Assembly (NCBI GenBank): GCA_037447655.1
Contig: JBBHKE010002105.1
Location: 64,001 to 75,679, forward strand
Length of the DNA: 11,679 bases
Origin: Zygnema cylindricum
Lineage: Eukaryota; Streptophyta; Zygnematophyceae; Zygnematales; Zygnemataceae
Direction: 5' to 3'
Part shown: positions 1 through 11,679 of the stretch, piece by piece
How the letters are laid out: each line of letters starts with the position of its first letter
How positions within the stretch are numbered: position 1 is the stretch's first letter
The notes under the pieces: model-generated
The model's database searches: none
What the model saw: the letters and a program-made list of their open reading frames with translations, nothing else
What the model was told of the DNA's origin: nothing
Position numbers and translations under genes: made by a program

Positions 1-10739
<10,739 letters not shown>

Positions 10740-10798
10740 GTATGTGATTTATTTTCTCTTGAGTATTTTATTGGGGTTTATATGGAGAGTAGATTTCC

Positions 10799-11224
10799 GA
10801 TGATCGATGATCGATAATCGATAAATGGTAAATTGAGGTGCCCGATAACCAATTATCGGCTCGATGTACATATCAAAATTCATTGGCGTTAGACTTCAAG
10901 AAAAGAAGCAACAAAAAGTAGAATACTACTTGAACAAAAAACAATACACCACATATACGTGACCAAATTGTACATATTTCAGGATCCTGAATGCAAAAAT
11001 GCTCATTTTGTGATGATAACCACAATCTTCACAACTTCGTTGATTTTGTTTCAAAAACCTTACATACCAGATGTATGACCGTAAATACTCTTACAGTCAC
11101 GGACCACCTGGTATAGTACTAACAGTACTTACAGTGGCTTTTGTACTTTAGTGGTCATATCGAAATATCGAGACTCTGAAACGATCGATAAATGATAGGT
11201 TTCGGAATCACCAATAATCGGTTA
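10799..11224. repeat. ATCGAT-rich direct repeat pair flanking about 320 bases
   Basis: GATCGATAATCGATAAATGG...CCAATTATCGG (about 10804-10859) and ACGATCGATAAATGATAGG...CCAATAATCGG (about 11182-11221) are similar in the same orientation. The sequence between has no coding signal. This may be a small non-autonomous element or part of the same family as 1253-1346. Confidence 0.4.
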
Positions 11225-11589
11225 TGCAAACAATACGTTATGAATCTCTAGCATTTTACTATTCGCATTTGCAGTTTTTTTCATCCTCGAAAAGTCCCTC
11301 GAAAAACTTCAGAAGATCATTCTTTTCATGGGACAAAAAACCGGAATCTTTCAGAAACCTGCAGTATTTTCGGATGTCTCTTTTCTTTTACCTGGCAAGT
11401 AAAAGATATGTTCATTCACGTGGAGAAAGTCAAACTTCTTTCTTTTATCTGGGTTTTCTTGTGGGACTCTTTGAAAGTGAAGTTCTTTTCCATCAACATA
11501 GGACCTGAAGTAGTGTGGATGTGTATGTGATTTTTCTTGCATAAATGATTAGTTTTTCAGGGACTTGAAAAATGTGAGTTTCCTAACAG

Positions 11590-11608
11590 GGAATGTCGCA
11601 GTTTTGGA
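11590..11608 (+). CDS. NSMAF: Possible 19-base micro-exon finishing WD repeat 4
   Basis: After acceptor TTTCCTAACAG, the phase left by exon 15 gives G-N-V-A-V-L plus GA of an Asp/Glu codon, then donor GTAAAT. The pattern DG-NVAV-L-[D/E] is what the d-strand of WD repeat 4 should look like, with Leu in place of the usual Trp. Without the donor the frame stops at TAA (11610-11612). The alternative is that it is chance and the true exon 16 lies beyond the window. Confidence 0.35.
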
Positions 11609-11679
11609 GTAAATAGACTTAATCAGCTCCAATATAAGTTTTGAACATAATGGGAAAGGGGCTTAGTCTCTCTCTCTCT

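Larger units (their letters stand above)
10740..11679 (+). other. Intron 15 (or start of it) to window end
   Basis: Donor GTATGT after exon 15. No further full exon is recognisable. It holds an ATCGAT-rich repeat pair, a candidate micro-exon at 11590, and a (CT)n run at the window edge (11668-11679). Confidence 0.7.

Overview
This is eukaryotic, animal-type genomic DNA: AT-rich, full of microsatellites, with one intron-rich gene on the + strand that runs through the whole window and out of both ends. Translating between GT...AG boundaries and joining in phase gives a PH-BEACH-WD40 protein whose motif order and wording match FAN (factor associated with neutral sphingomyelinase activation, NSMAF). 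The organism is probably an invertebrate, because the protein is clearly FAN-like but diverged from the vertebrate form. I cannot place it more precisely.

Layout. Positions 1-157 hold the end of the PH-like domain. Exons 2-11 (646-8388) encode the BEACH domain, cut into small pieces by introns of about 220 to 2,200 bases. Exon 11 (8329-8994) is by far the largest; it carries the BEACH tail, an unusually long charged linker and the start of WD repeat 1. Exons 12-15 (9398-10739) encode WD repeats 1 to 4. A possible 19-base micro-exon lies at 11590-11608. The N-terminus and the remaining WD repeats lie outside the window. The accepted exons give about 694 codons with no internal stop and with matching phases at every junction.

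Introns make up most of the window. They hold (CT)n, (TA)n, (AC)n and (GA)n tracts, a roughly 260-base polypyrimidine run, a tRNA-like A-box/B-box pair that may be the head of a SINE, an inverted repeat with 35-base arms, and clusters of ATCGAT-rich repeat.

I do not see a new multi-gene system. The most unusual signal is that sequences at exon edges have been tandemly copied into the adjoining introns several times: the start of exon 9 (three copies), the end of exon 12 (three copies), a 100-base unit before exon 11 and a shorter unit before exon 10. Several copies keep splice-site-like signals but would introduce frameshifts or stops. Intron 10 also appears to use a GC donor, with a competing GT four bases downstream that would create an immediate stop.
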